A DNA stretch of 64,000 nt from Parastagonospora avenae f. sp. tritici 18332-5 (taxonomy: Eukaryota; Ascomycota; Dothideomycetes; Pleosporales; Phaeosphaeriaceae): the NCBI GenBank assembly GCA_022559985.1, contig JAFJTR010000024.1, positions 186,001 through 250,000 on the forward strand, written 5' to 3'. Position 1 is the stretch's first letter, and each line of letters begins with the position of its first letter. The position numbers and the translations under genes were made by a program. The notes beneath the pieces were generated by a model that searched no databases, had not been told where the DNA came from, and worked only from the letters and a program-made list of their open reading frames with translations. Below are positions 39,996 through 51,719 of this stretch, piece by piece.

Positions 39996-42243
39996 ATGGC
40001 TGTAATTCCTACATCGACGGCAATCGCCAATACTGCCCCAGTGGGAACTGCACAGCGCAATGAGTCGCTGATGCAAAGGGAAGTCGCTGTTGCAGTTGGA
40101 GCAACTATACCGGTGGTAGTCTTGGCCATTCTTCTGATAGGGTTCTTCTTGCGGAGGGCACGAGCACTAAGGACTTCTAGCCCTAGGGAATGCGACACGT
40201 CTTTGTATCAAGAAAGTAAATTTGAATATGGTCTCCGAAAGACGGAATCAGAAGGAGATTATCGGGCAAAGAACAGTGAAATGGAAGGTAGCGCCCCTCT
40301 TGAAAACGACCAGGACGCTATCCAATATTACAAACAGCTAGATAGTCTGGCGGAGTTGTCAGACGCCTGCGCCCCGGCGGAGCTATACTCCCCGCCCCAG
40401 GAGACCTCTCGAGAATGCAATTCATCGCCAATTTTATGTTCAGCACTATCCGCTCGTGGCGTGTTAGCGAAAGAGCTTGGGCAGCCAGATCAGCTCGATC
40501 CGGAACCGACCCTCAGAGAAGAGAAGTTGAGGGCTTTACAGAAACTGACGATACCCTCTGGTCAGTTGCACGTATCTTTTCGTAGTTGGCGTTATTGACG
40601 CTCTAGTAGGCCATCCGTTAGAGGCTAGTTTCGCCCCAGCGCATGTCACAAGCGATGACATCTCCTCAAAACTCTATGTCAATCCATGGGAATTGGAGTA
40701 TGGTCCGAATCCTGTGCTATACCCGCACCTACGCGCGCCTCAAAGACATGCCAAGACTAGAGGTGTACTCACGAGGTCAAATGCTGTTCGTGATACCTCA
40801 TTACCGCTAGTCCCTAAAAGTAGCCCGACATTGTCTCCAGTTCTTGCATCAGACGCAAATCTGATTCGAATTCCTGCATCAAGTTCTATCTTGTCGCCTG
40901 CTGGTGGAAGGAGTCCGACGTCTTCGTTGTTTCTTGGAGTGAGCGTAGCATCAGCTCCACGATCCACATCAGCAGCCAATGTGGAACCAGTAGTCTCGAC
41001 TCCACTGATGGACAACGTTTCTCTTCCATATCCAAATCAGACCGTCGGTCCGTACGAATTGGACGCCACCGATCACGTATCTAGGTACAGAGTCGATTCG
41101 CCGATGTTAATGGTGGGTAGAGTGCCGTACAGGTGGGAACAGACCACAGGGGTGGGGGTGAATAGAATGTTCTTCGAAGCCGATCAGGACGTTCTTCCGT
41201 TTGGCTTGAAGCGAAAACTTTCTCAAGAAGCCATGTCGCCGCGGCATCGATTGTGCTATGTAGACAGGACATCATCACCCGGAAGCTGGCAAGAGTTCGA
41301 TGGAATGGGCTTTGCGACAGGGATGAGCATCGATATAGGCCAAGATCTTTGCTATATCGACCCTGGTTCGGCAAGAGAGGGCCGTTTTTGTGCAAGCGCG
41401 TCGGTTTTGCAACAAGATGATAGATCATGCTGGGATGGCTCTTCGTTGTTTGAGAAGCAAGCAATGCCCAGTGGATCCACTCCAGTAGAATCAGGATCCA
41501 GCTATCTCTTAGGGCAGAGAAGACAACTCATGAACGACTCGCAGCAACGCTCCTTTTTCAACGCTGTAGCAGCCTTGCACGCTCAACAAGGCGAGTTACA
41601 AACCAGATTTTGCGTCACATCTCCGACTCCGCGAGGAAACTCCGAAGTCGATGGGAGCTCATCTGTAATTCATACCTCTGCTCAATCGCCGTCGTCCTTG
41701 CGAAGTTCTTGCTCATCGCTCGTCCCGGAAACACCTCGAACTTCCGCTACCAGCTCAACCTTTTTCGCGACTCAATCAAACTGTGACTTCTCAACAGTAT
41801 CATCTGCAACCACAGTCAGTGTGGACTATGGAGAACACGGTTGTCTAGACTGTGAAGCAGCATTTCCAACGCCGGGCAAATTGAGGTCAGTGCTATGTTG
41901 ACTTGTCCCTGATCTGTACGAAGCTGACCTTGACAGACAACATCACAATCGCAAGCACAACCTTCGACATAGGTGCCTTTTTTGTGACAGGCCTTTTGCT
42001 CTTCGTGCTGATCTCGAACGGCACAAGGCGAGCAAGCACACCAGTGACCTCGAACATAGGCCAAGGGTCTTTCTTTGCCCAAACATCAACTGCGCGCAAC
42101 CAGGTAAGGAGTTCATCAGGAAAGATAACTTCAAGAGACACGCGAAGCGCTGCGGGAAAGCCGAAGGGAAAGCCGAAGGGAAGAGCAAAGCTCAGCAAGG
42201 AGGCGACACGATTCCAGGAAGAGAAAGTTGCTGTTCCTGGTGA
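39996..42243 (+). CDS. Membrane-anchored C2H2 zinc-finger protein, paralogue 2
   Basis: Exons 39996-40560, 40610-41885 and 41937-42243 give 715 residues. A single transmembrane segment lies at about residues 30-51 (VAVAVGATIPVVVLAILLIG), followed by the stop-transfer stretch RRARALR, so the C-terminus should be cytosolic. After a long Ser-rich linker come three fingers: CLDCEAAFPTPGKLR-QHHNRKH, formed across the last intron; CLFCDRPFALRADLERHKASKH; and a C2HC finger CPNINCAQPGKEFIRKDNFK. A YGPNPVLYPHL motif after the first intron matches WGPNPVIQRHL of paralogue 1, confirming common origin. The second exon's acceptor is a TAGTAG pair (40604-40609), and both options keep frame. The tail carries a duplicated GKAEG element. 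Function unknown. Confidence 0.78.
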
Positions 42244-42810
42244 ACATGAAGTATCGTAGCAAAATGCATCTAGAAGCGCGCCCTCATGCACCTATCTTTG
42301 TCAGCTTGCATCTCTATAACCATCATATCAGCAAGCCTCACGCACACTCACCCCTGCCCAGCAACAGCATAATAAGACCAGATCCAATCGCCAAGACCGT
42401 TCACATGCGACACCTCTCTAAGCGAGGCTACTCACTTTACCCATCACCAGAAGAAGGTCCTTCTCCGTCAACCCCGCATGCGGCTTATGCGGATGAAGAA
42501 CATCAAGGTGGATCCCCGGCCACACCTCGCGATAAACATGGTTGTACGAACGACCGTTGAAAGAACGTATAAGATCATCACCGCACTACGCGTAGCGCCA
42601 AACATCTTCACCGCGGCTTACTTGGTTGCGCGTCGTCCCGCGTGTTCCGCGACGCTTGGAATTCCGATACCTCCATCGCGTGCCCACGAGTGCGAAGTGA
42701 CACGCCGACCGTCCGCGCGGATTTGAGAATTGAAGGTTATATCAAGAGGTGGTGAGGTGTGCAGGTTCTTATCACCTGGATGTGGTTGATAACAGATCGC
42801 GCCAAGACGG
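42244..42810. other. Intergenic region upstream of the MFS gene
   Basis: 567 bp. Short frames show no protein character. Presumably the 3' UTR of the zinc-finger gene and the promoter of the transporter. Confidence 0.4.
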
Positions 42811-44505
42811 ATGGAAACACGTGGACCGTGGATCAAAATGGACGGCATTTCGAATGTGAAGAGCAATGATGCGATTCTAAATACGACGAGGAGCAATGAG
42901 CCGTCGGGACATGGAGAGGCGAGCGCGCATGCGCATGTGAGAGAGGGAGATGAAGAGGGGCACGTGACCAGCAGTAGGAGGCGGCCCTGGGCGAGGAAGA
43001 GCAAGAGTTATAGCCACGCGCATTTCAAAGTGTACAAGAGACGCTGGTTTGGACTCGGGCAACTGGTGTTGTTGAATATCGTTGTTAGTTGGGATGTGAG
43101 TACATGGATACTTCAATTATCATCACAACAGACATCCACGCATCTGTCACTTCGACTCAGATACAAGATAGCTAACCCACCCCTAGTGGCTAACCTTCGC
43201 CCCCGTCTCCACCTCCGCAGCAACGTACTTCTCCGTCTCCGAAACCGCCATAAACTGGCTATCCACCGGCTTCCTCTTCGCCTTCGCCATCACATGCCCC
43301 TTGACCATCTACCTACTACACCGCGGCCCAAAACCCAGCATCCTCGCCGCATCCGCCCTACTGCTAGTCGGCAACTGGATCCGCTATGCGGGCACGCGGG
43401 CTAAAATCTTCTGGCTGGTGATGGTTGGTCAGATATTGACTGGTCTGGCGCAGCCATTTGTGCTGGCCGCTCCGACGCGGTATAGTGATATGTGGTTTAC
43501 GGAGGAGGGTAGGGTAGGGAGTACGGCGTTGGCGAGTTTGGCGAATCCGTTTGGGGGCGCGGTATGTTCTCGATCTTATCTTATTGCATTGGAAATGATA
43601 CTAATGTTTTGATGTAGCTTGCTCAACTCATCAATCCGCTGCTCGGCGATGTACCGAATATGGTGCTGATCATATCCATCATCTCCAGCGTGGCGTGTAT
43701 CCCTTCACTGTTCATCCCAGCGGCTCCGCCATCGCCGCCTACAGCGTCGTCTGGACTATCGAAGATTCCCGTCAGCGATTCACTGCGGTATATGCTACGA
43801 TCTCGACCATTTTACATCGTCTTCATTACGTTTGGCACGTACACTGCGGGCTTCAATGCTTTCAGCTCGCTGCTCAATCAGATCCTCTATCCGTATGGGT
43901 ATTCCGAAGACGAAGCGGGGATATGCGGCGCGATCATGATTGTCGTCGGCTTGGTCGTTGCGGCGATTGTATCACCGATCCTCGGTCGCACACAAGCTTA
44001 CCTTTTGGGCATTTGGACGTTGGTTCCACTGGTTGCGGGATCATATTTAGCGATGATCTGGGCACCGCAGACACGCACGCTCGTAGCACCATATCTCATA
44101 AGCGCGGTCCTGGGCGCAAGTAGCTTCAGCCTGATGCCCGTAGCGCTTGAGTTTCTCGTCGAAATTACATACCCGGCGAGTCCCGAGGTTAGCTCGACAA
44201 TTTGCTGGGTGGGCGGACAGCTTTTTGGAGCGATATTCATCATCATCATGAATGCTTTGAAGGACGGGAGATATGTGGACTTGGGAAAGATCAATGATGG
44301 TGGAAGGATAACTAGTTCGGGGACACGACCACCAGGGAACATGTACAATGCGTTGGTGTTCCAGGCGGTTGCTGCTATGGTGGTTCTCCCGCTGCCGTTG
44401 ATGCTGGGTACTAAGAGGCTTGGCCTGGGATTTGGAGAGGGCAGACGGATCTTGGACGAGAATCGAGAGGGTACTCAGGATGCGACGATTGGTCATGAGC
44501 AATGA
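42811..44505 (+). CDS. MFS transporter, FLVCR/SLC49-like
   Basis: Exons 42811-43095, 43187-43561 and 43618-44505, with introns of 91 and 56 nt, give 515 residues (489-506 if a later in-frame ATG such as 42838 is used). About twelve hydrophobic segments follow a charged cytosolic N-terminus. Family-like blocks include VYKRRWFGLGQLVLLNIVVS, WLSTGFLFAFAITCPLTIY, LANPFGGALAQLINPLL (assembled over the second intron) and YGYSEDEAGICGAIMIV. The group contains heme, choline or other cation-linked transporters in animals; the fungal members' substrates are unknown. Convergent with QCR6. Confidence 0.83.
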
Positions 44506-44791
44506 CTCTTGGAGGACTTCGAGTCCGATGAGGGGTACGAGGGGTCTGACGATGAGATGTAGGACAAGAATTGACATGACATAATGAAGACCGGATGGGA
44601 GAGATGACGCAATATTTGTGTTGTGATGATTTGGCTTGATGAGGAAATAGTACAGTATTCTAAACATGACTTCTGTATTTACAGTCATCCAGTATGCATC
44701 GTGTCATATCCTTCAGTTCCAGAAGCGAGCCGTCCGCATCGGGTCGTGTGTGGATATGGGATATGGCGGTCGATTGCTATCGATGCTATGT

Positions 44792-45473
44792 CTACTTGAG
44801 CTGGGCAAAGAGCTTGGGTGCGGCGCATTGGGTTGCGCAATGAGCAAGGTGGAAAACTAGATTGTGTCAGATGTTGCGGTACGCCAGATGAGTGGTGTGA
44901 ACTTACACTCCTCAACGCAGTCCTCTGAGGCCTTGCCATCGTTCTCGATCTGGCCTGTCACGCGCTCGACGCACTCATCGTAGTGGTGCTTTGCGGGGTG
45001 GCATTCCTTGGACTCGGCGCATTCTGTTGTGTATATGTCAGTCTATGCTCTCTACTCCATATGCCCCGCAGAGTGGTGCCGCGGTCATGACCGCCACAGA
45101 ATCATCATTTTCTCATCAAGCTCCATCTTGAAGCCGGAGAGCAATAATTGATATTCGGGGATGCGCCCTTCTACCCGTCTTAGATGTACTCACCCTTCTC
45201 GAGCGTCTCCTTTGGGTCCGGCGTCTCCTCCTCTTCCTCCTCCTCCTCGGGCTCGTCGTCCTCGTCGCTGCCCTTTCCGCTTGGCTTGTGTCCCTGCTCG
45301 CCGCTATCACCGCCCTTCTTTGCGTCCTGCTTGTTGACCTCGGCCTCTGCGCTAGATTCTTCGTCGGTGCCGGATGCAGGTGACTTGGTGGAGGAGCCGC
45401 CCTGGACCTCGGCGTCGGGCGATGGGTGGGAGAAAGTCTCCCAGACGTCAGTGAAGAAGTCGGTGATACCCAT
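44792..45473 (-). CDS. QCR6: Cytochrome bc1 complex subunit 6 (acidic hinge protein)
   Basis: Exons 45473-45194, 45023-44907 and 44856-44792, with introns of 170 and 50 nt, give 153 residues. The protein is the small acidic intermembrane-space subunit of respiratory complex III that assists cytochrome c binding. Seen: a long Glu/Asp run (about 75-87) and the Cys-rich C-terminus ECAESKECHPAKHHYDECV, then EDCVEEFFHLAHC formed across the last intron and ending in AAPKLFAQLK, all diagnostic. The last exon is only 65 nt. The second donor is GTAAGT placed one base after GAG GAG T, which restores the conserved EEFF. Confidence 0.92.
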
Positions 45474-45680
45474 TGTTGCTGTGAGGGGGCAATTGGGTGT
45501 TGGAGAGTTGCGGTGGCACTGTAACTGGTGATGATGCGGTTGAACTTTGGTGAGGTTCGATCCGGGATCGCGAAAAGAAAGCGCCAAGACGCTTGTCATT
45601 CCATCTGAGCCGCACCGGATTGGTCCACCACGTACACCATCAAGGACATACACGGGGAGAATTATTTCTTGCGATTTCAG

Positions 45681-46491
45681 CTAATTACGATGTTTCTTGA
45701 AAGCTTCCTGCACGCTGACACCCGCCTCGACATCCTTGATAACCTTCTCATCTGCCTCAACTAGCTTTGGCAAGATGGCTAACAGCTCATCCACCTTTCT
45801 TTGCGGCACTGCGACGACCCCGTTCTCGAACGGATCAATCATAATGATATCTCCAGCCTCGACGGTAGTCTCACCAATTTTGACCGCCACATTGCGGGCG
45901 TGGAACTTGGTCTCCGCCCCAGCTCCGATGATGCTTGTGCCTTTTGACCAGATGGGGAGCTGTGTCTCGTTCAGTGCGACCACGTCACGTACTCTGCCGT
46001 CTACCACAAGGCCCTGTGCGCCCATGTATTTCGCTCTAGCAGCCATGATGCCTCCGACAACTGCGCAAGACTGGCCTGCTGGTTGAGAAATGACGGCAAT
46101 GGTGTCCTGTTCAGTCCAGTCGGACCATGGCCGCGAGTCAGGCAGATTCGACTCTGGGGTGTCTTGAGATGATGATACTGGATTGGGGAAGCTCTTGGTA
46201 GCTTTCGGCACCATCAAGAAGGTGGATGCAGGCGCAAGCACTTTCTCAAGTTCTGGCCTAGGAGCGCTCGCGGTGTGAAGCAGAGGTCCTACATGCATCA
46301 GATACGCGCGGTTCTATCAGAGCCAGATACGGGGTCATACTGATATCCGCGAGGAAGCCCGCTCCAGGGACATGAAGCTTCAGAAGGCCATCGGCCAGCT
46401 GAATTTCTCAGCTCGGGGTCGTGGGTTAAGGCGCACAACTCACATCACATGCAGCATACTTGTAGAGCTCCTTCCATCTTGGAGAAGCCAT
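45681..46491 (-). CDS. RraA-like protein (HMG/oxaloacetate aldolase-type fold)
   Basis: Exons 46491-46444, 46398-46341 and 46288-45681, with introns of 45 and 52 nt, give 237 residues. The first two exons encode the N-terminus ASPRWKELYKYAACD-LADGLLKL that the family requires. The signature GGIMAARAKYMGAQGLVVDG followed by RVRDV is that of the RraA-like fold, shared by bacterial RNase E inhibitors and by Mg-dependent 4-hydroxy-4-methyl-2-oxoglutarate/oxaloacetate aldolases. In fungi lacking RNase E an aldolase or decarboxylase activity is more likely (inference). Divergent from YME1. Confidence 0.85.
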
Positions 46492-47223
46492 GATTGGCGT
46501 TTGTTCGATCTGAGTCGTGAGTCAATGCGGTGGAATGCGGCTCGATCTTGTTAACCCCGCGAAACCAAACCTCGGGACTGTACCAAACCGACCTCGCGCT
46601 GATCTTACACGTAGCTGTCACTTTGATGGTCATCGGCTGTACATCAGTAGCGCTTTCGCTTTTTAAAATTTTAGATGTCACAATGGACCATACATGCTCT
46701 CCAACAGCGGCCTACGGATCTTCACAAGCCGATGACGGCCGACGTCAGTGTCTACAGCCCACCAAGCGCTGCACGCATTCGTGTGCGCTGTGTTCTTAAC
46801 GTTAAGCACCATGCAGGGCAATTTAGTTAAGCAGTCTGATTTCAAGGCCATTTTAGCACTTCGTGACGTAACCCAAAGATATCAAGTCTATTCATATTCA
46901 GGCTCACGTGTTACGTATTAGCTAGTCTCTGAAAGTTGCTCGAGTATATACAGAGTGATTAAAGCGTGCACGAGTTATTGCAGCAATTGGAAAGTCGAGG
47001 TCAGAACGAGGTGGTACCTGGTTCCACATGCAGGTCACGTGACACATCAAGCCAAGCAGGGTCCATTCGATCATCGGCCCAAATGAGTCTATACGTTTCC
47101 GCCGCATCGTCCAGCGGCTTCTTGTCGCAACACGCGCCACCCACTCTTTGCGCATTTGTTTTCTTCAATTCGCTGCTTAGTTATAATCTCTTTCGCGGCC
47201 GTTGCCGCCTTGTCACACCCATC
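46492..47223. promoter_or_regulatory. Divergent intergenic region, RraA-like / YME1
   Basis: 732 bp between divergent starts, without protein-like frames. No RNA gene was recognised. Confidence 0.45.
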
Positions 47224-49620
47224 ATGGCTCTTCGCGCGCCTGTCTCCGTGAGTTGCCACGAGCTCCGATGCTGCGTCATGGACATGTAGCTAACAGTCAT
47301 ATAGAATGCGCTCTGCGCTACCACTGGCATGCTTCCGACAATGGTGACTGTATTGAAGGCTTCCTGGAAAAGCCTTGGGCAAACGCCTGCAGCCAACGGC
47401 GCAAGGCAGATGCACTCAGCGCCCGCATCCGCATCCGCACAGGTGAGCAGATGAGACTCAATCACCTCAAATGACATGCTAACATTGGAGCAGTCATCAT
47501 TTGTAGCCCCACGTAACATCCTCGGTCTTCGTCAACCCTTTGCTCAGATGACACCCCTCGGATCCCTCATGGCACGATCATATTCGACCATGTCTCGCAA
47601 CGGCCCTCTCTCGCAACTTCGTCAGCTCCCCAAGCCAGGAATGGTGGGACTGAACTTGGTACAACAACGCTCGCTATTCGGTGGACCATCAAACGCGCAG
47701 CTCGCTCGTCTGGAGGACGCTGCTAACAACAACCCCCACAGCGCAAGCTCTCAGGCATCTTTCTACTCTGCTCTTATGCGCGCCAACATGCCGAAGATTG
47801 TCGTGGAACGCTATGATACTGGAAAATTCGCCACAAACTCTGTTGTGGACAAATTTTATGAAAACGCTATCAACAAGCTCGCCCATTCGGAAGGCCAAGG
47901 CCTGTCCTCGGACAAGGTCAAGGCAGTCGGCCAGGCTGTTGGCACCCACCTAAACGCAGGCCAAGTCGGAAAGCAAAAGGGAGGCTCCGGTCTCAAGAGC
48001 GACCCCGTTTATGTCGTTGTTGAAGAATCGCTGATGGGCTCCATCTTCAAGTGGGTGCGCTGGATCGCTAGTTTCGGATTGGCCGTATACGTCTCTCTGG
48101 TCCTCATCACCCTCTTTGTTGAATCGAGTGGTGTGCTCAAGAAGGTTGGCGGCGCTACCAGCGCTGAGGTCCGACCTGAACACCAAAACACCCGCTTCAG
48201 CGACGTCCACGGCTGCGACGAGGCGAAAGAAGAACTCCTGGACATTGTCGATTTCCTCAAGCACCCCGAACGATACAACAAGCTTGGAGGTCGTCTCCCC
48301 AAGGGTGTTCTTCTCATAGGCCCTCCTGGTACCGGAAAGACGCTGCTCGCTCGTGCCGTTGCTGGAGAAGCTGGTGTTCCATTCTTCTACATGTCAGGTT
48401 CTGAATTCGATGAGGTCTACGTCGGTGTGGGAGCTAAGCGTGTGCGCGAACTCTTCCAACAGGCTCGTACCAAGGCACCTGCTATTGTTTTCATCGACGA
48501 ACTGGACGCCATAGGCGGAAAGCGAAAGTCGCGTGATGCCAACTACCACCGCCAAACCCTCAACCAGCTGCTGAACGACCTGGATGGATTCGACCAAAGC
48601 ACCGGCGTCATCTTCATTGCCGCCACTAACCACCCGGAACTGCTCGACCAGGCACTCACTCGCCCCGGACGTTTCGATCGCCATGTTCAGGTCGAGCTCC
48701 CCGATGTCGGCGGACGTCTAGCCATTCTGAAGTACCACACCAAGAAGATTCGCCTCAATCCTGAAATTGATCTTACGAGCATTGCTCGTGGTACTCCTGG
48801 CTTCTCTGGTGCCGAGTTGGAGAACCTGGCCAACTCGGCTGCTATCCGCGCTTCTAAGCTGCAAGCAAAGTTTGTCTCGCTCACTGACCTCGAGTGGGCC
48901 AAGGACAAGATCATGATGGGCGCTGAGAAGAAGACGCGCGCAGTACCCCTCCAAGACAAGATTCATACCGCCTACCACGAGGGTGGCCACACTCTTGTCG
49001 GTCTTCATACCAAAGGCTTCAACGATGTCCACAAGGCAACCATTCTCCCACGAGGCCATGCCGCTGGAATCACTTTCTTCCTTCCCCATGAAGAGCATCA
49101 CCACACACGCAAACAGTACATTCGTCAACTGCAAGTGATGATGGGTGGCAAGATGGCGGAGGAGATCGTCTTCGGCGCCGAGAATGTGGCCGATGGAGCA
49201 TCTGGAGATATTCAGCAAGCCACTCAAATGGCATACACCATGGTCACTGCCTGCGGTTTCTCAGACGTGCTCGGCAATGTCGACTTCAAGTCGAATTACG
49301 AGATGGTATCGCCAGAGACCAAGCGCCTCATTGACAACGAAGTCCGGCGGTTGATCGACGAAGCCAAGGCGAGCGCAAGAGATCTGCTCAAGTCGAAGCG
49401 ACCCGAGCTGGATCTTTTGGCAAATGCTCTCGTCCAGTACGAGACGCTCGACAAGGAAGAGATCCTAAAGGTCATCAAGGGCGAGAAGCTGCCAAACCGG
49501 TTAGAAGCAATGCCCAACGCACCCATCAAGATTCCAGACAACCCGATTGTCGATCTCCTACCCCCTGACCAGGGCGGTAAGGGCGGTTCAGATTCGTCCG
49601 GACCTGGTGTACATGTATGA
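47224..49620 (+). CDS. YME1: Mitochondrial i-AAA protease Yme1
   Basis: Exons 47224-47247 (24 nt), 47305-47442 and 47494-49620, with introns of 57 and 51 nt, give 762 residues. It is an FtsH-family ATP-dependent zinc metalloprotease of the inner membrane, active toward the intermembrane space. Seen: an Arg/Ser-rich presequence; a transmembrane segment near residues 245-265 (WIASFGLAVYVSLVLITLFV); Walker A GPPGTGKT (about 330); Walker B IVFIDELDA; the second region of homology ending in RPGRFDRHVQV; and the protease motif HEGGH (about 548). One transmembrane segment, rather than two, fits the i-AAA type. Confidence 0.95.
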
Positions 49621-50206
49621 GCCCTCGAATAAGGCAGAATGTTTGGAACTTGGTAGCGTGCATCTTCAGGCGAAAAGTGGCGTCTCTTCCCTCTAGCTCC
49701 TCAAGCGTGGAGGTTTCGGTCGTTTGACGGGGGCACATTTTCCCCCATTTGTACTGTACATTATTTGGTATAAGTAGCGCTAGCGAAAAGAATCTGGTCT
49801 TTCGTGCTGAGGCGTAGCATTGGGTGTAGGGAAGTGTAGAGGAGAAGCAAAGGTGTAGCTAGCTAGAATGAATCAGAAGATTTAAACCACATTTTGTGTC
49901 ATGAATTGTGAAGTTACCTGCATGAATGCGTCTGCTATGATCACCCACCTTACACAGCCAGAGAAGATCCTCAACTATACATCCCATCAACATACCCCAA
50001 TACCGCCCCGCCCCCACGCACCACTGCATGCTTCAACGCGTCTCCAATCGTCATCCTACGAGCCTCACCACCGCGAACCCTTCCTCGACCTAGAGCCCCG
50101 TTCTCCTCATTTTCTACAACCTCCCACTCCCTCATCACCCTCCTCAACTCCGACCTCCTCATGCGAAACCACACCGTCCGACACAACGGGCAGTGGTTCG
50201 AATTAC
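49621..50206. other. Convergent 3' intergenic region
   Basis: Between the 3' ends of YME1 and the hypothetical gene on the minus strand. Short frames are C-rich on one strand and unconvincing. Nothing else seen. Confidence 0.45.
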
Positions 50207-50971
50207 TTAGTATATAGGACATGTGGTGCCGATGCCGGGATAGTGCTCGTGAGAAGGCATGAGCGGGACGAGGCTGTGGGATAGGAAGCTCGATAGTGAG
50301 GTTGGGGTAGGCGCTGGCGATTGGGAGCGGAGGGCCTGGGCAGGAACGGTGGGTGCCAGTTCGGGTCTGACGATGCGGTGATTTACATGAGCACGCAAGC
50401 GACGAGGTGCGATGGGGCTGCGGGTGCGGTATGAAGTATTCCGAACGAATTCAGCCTGTACGAGGTCTGCGAAATCCACGCTGGCACCTGAGCTCGAAGA
50501 GTTGATTTCTTCCGCATCCTTACCGACGAGGATTCTTCGAACCGAAGTATCGTCGCCGGTGAGACCGATGTCGCTGTAGGAGTCTGAGGATGAGAAGTCG
50601 TTGCCTTCGTCTCGCGTATCTGAGACATCGTCGACGCCATCGGGCATCTCGCCCAAAGCTATAGATCTAGCTAGGTCTGCCATCTGCCGCCTCAAGGCGG
50701 TAACGTTGGCAACGGTTTCGATTTCGGACGTGGATAGATTGTTAGAAAACTCGGGAGTGCTGGGTACGGTATTGGAGACAGGATGTGGTTGATCTGGCGG
50801 CAACGGCTTAGCGACAGGAAGTGCGACAACCAGTCTGGGAGCGGCATCTGACGCGGAATCATCGATCGGCACTGTTCTGCAAGGCATGTTCGCTAATGAT
50901 TTCGAGAGGCCGGTAGAAATGATCGTGTTGTTGTGTATTGGTTGAGTCGGGTCGTCAGTCTGGTCGCTCAC
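50207..50971 (-). CDS. Hypothetical acidic, Ser-rich protein
   Basis: A single frame of 254 residues without recognised family. It is largely disordered, with acidic Ser-rich stretches (EGNDFSSSDSYSDIG) and a helical stretch VTALRRQMADLARSIALGEM at about 90-110. The tail SPIAPRRLRAHVNHRIVRPEL is basic. Codon use and lack of homopolymeric amino acids support coding, but a lineage-specific or spurious gene is possible. Confidence 0.5.
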   Translation of the reverse strand: MSDQTDDPTQPIHNNTIISTGLSKSLANMPCRTVPIDDSASDAAPRLVVALPVAKPLPPDQPHPVSNTVPSTPEFSNNLSTSEIETVANVTALRRQMADLARSIALGEMPDGVDDVSDTRDEGNDFSSSDSYSDIGLTGDDTSVRRILVGKDAEEINSSSSGASVDFADLVQAEFVRNTSYRTRSPIAPRRLRAHVNHRIVRPELAPTVPAQALRSQSPAPTPTSLSSFLSHSLVPLMPSHEHYPGIGTTCPIY

Positions 50972-51194
50972 GTTGGTAGTTATTTAGTCATACTAGCGCC
51001 CTTGTACCTTCCCTTTCGACACTTTTACTCCAACACACGTGATCTTGAGTAGTCGCAATGGGCATCGATTGGCTTTGTTGACTATTGCCGATATTTTGTG
51101 GTACTTCCCGAACTCCTTATTATATTACTGCAACTCTTCTAGACTTATTATCAGATTGCCACCAGCAGGTACATGTTCCAAGCTGTTGTAAACA

Positions 51195-51719
51195 TCACAT
51201 TTCCTCCCTCCTCTTGACCATCAATTGCATATGCGTAGTCTCCCAGTATGGATCATCCTCAAGCAGTATGATTTCGAATCCACGCTTTTCCCAAAACTTG
51301 ATCGCGCCGTCCAAGAAAGGATGTGTGTGCAAGTAGAAGCGTTCGACGTCTGCGTTTACTGCCTCATCGTGTAGGGCTGCAAATAGTGCCGCAGCTAGAC
51401 CGCAACGCCGATATCGGGGATGGACGAACAGGCGCACCACCTCCACGGTGCTCACATCGTGAAAGTTGAAGAACTGCGGGAAACGATGATTGTAGGGTAT
51501 GTAGCCGATCGCAGCTATCAGGTCCTTGCCATCGCGTGCTTCGAGAAAGCAGGTGCCTTCTTTGAACAGGGATGCATTGTCTGGCGACAGGGAGCGACCG
51601 GGGAACATGCCATTACGGGCAGTGTTGATGAATTGAACGACTTCATCGAATGAATGCTGCGGAACCGGCTGTATAGTCCATGATGGAAGTGGAGAAGGGG
51701 TGGAAGAGCGGTGCGGCAT
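51195..51719 (-). CDS. GNAT-family N-acetyltransferase
   Basis: A single exon of 174 residues. The acetyl-CoA binding motif A reads VVRLFVHPRYRRCGLAAALF (about 93-112), with the R-x-x-G-x-A pattern, and motif B follows in FYLHTHPFLDGAIKFWEKRG with the FWEKRGFE block. The N-terminal part is consistent with the GNAT fold. Substrate is unknown; small soluble GNATs of this kind acetylate amines, polyamines or peptides. Confidence 0.87.
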   Translation of the reverse strand: MPHRSSTPSPLPSWTIQPVPQHSFDEVVQFINTARNGMFPGRSLSPDNASLFKEGTCFLEARDGKDLIAAIGYIPYNHRFPQFFNFHDVSTVEVVRLFVHPRYRRCGLAAALFAALHDEAVNADVERFYLHTHPFLDGAIKFWEKRGFEIILLEDDPYWETTHMQLMVKRREEM

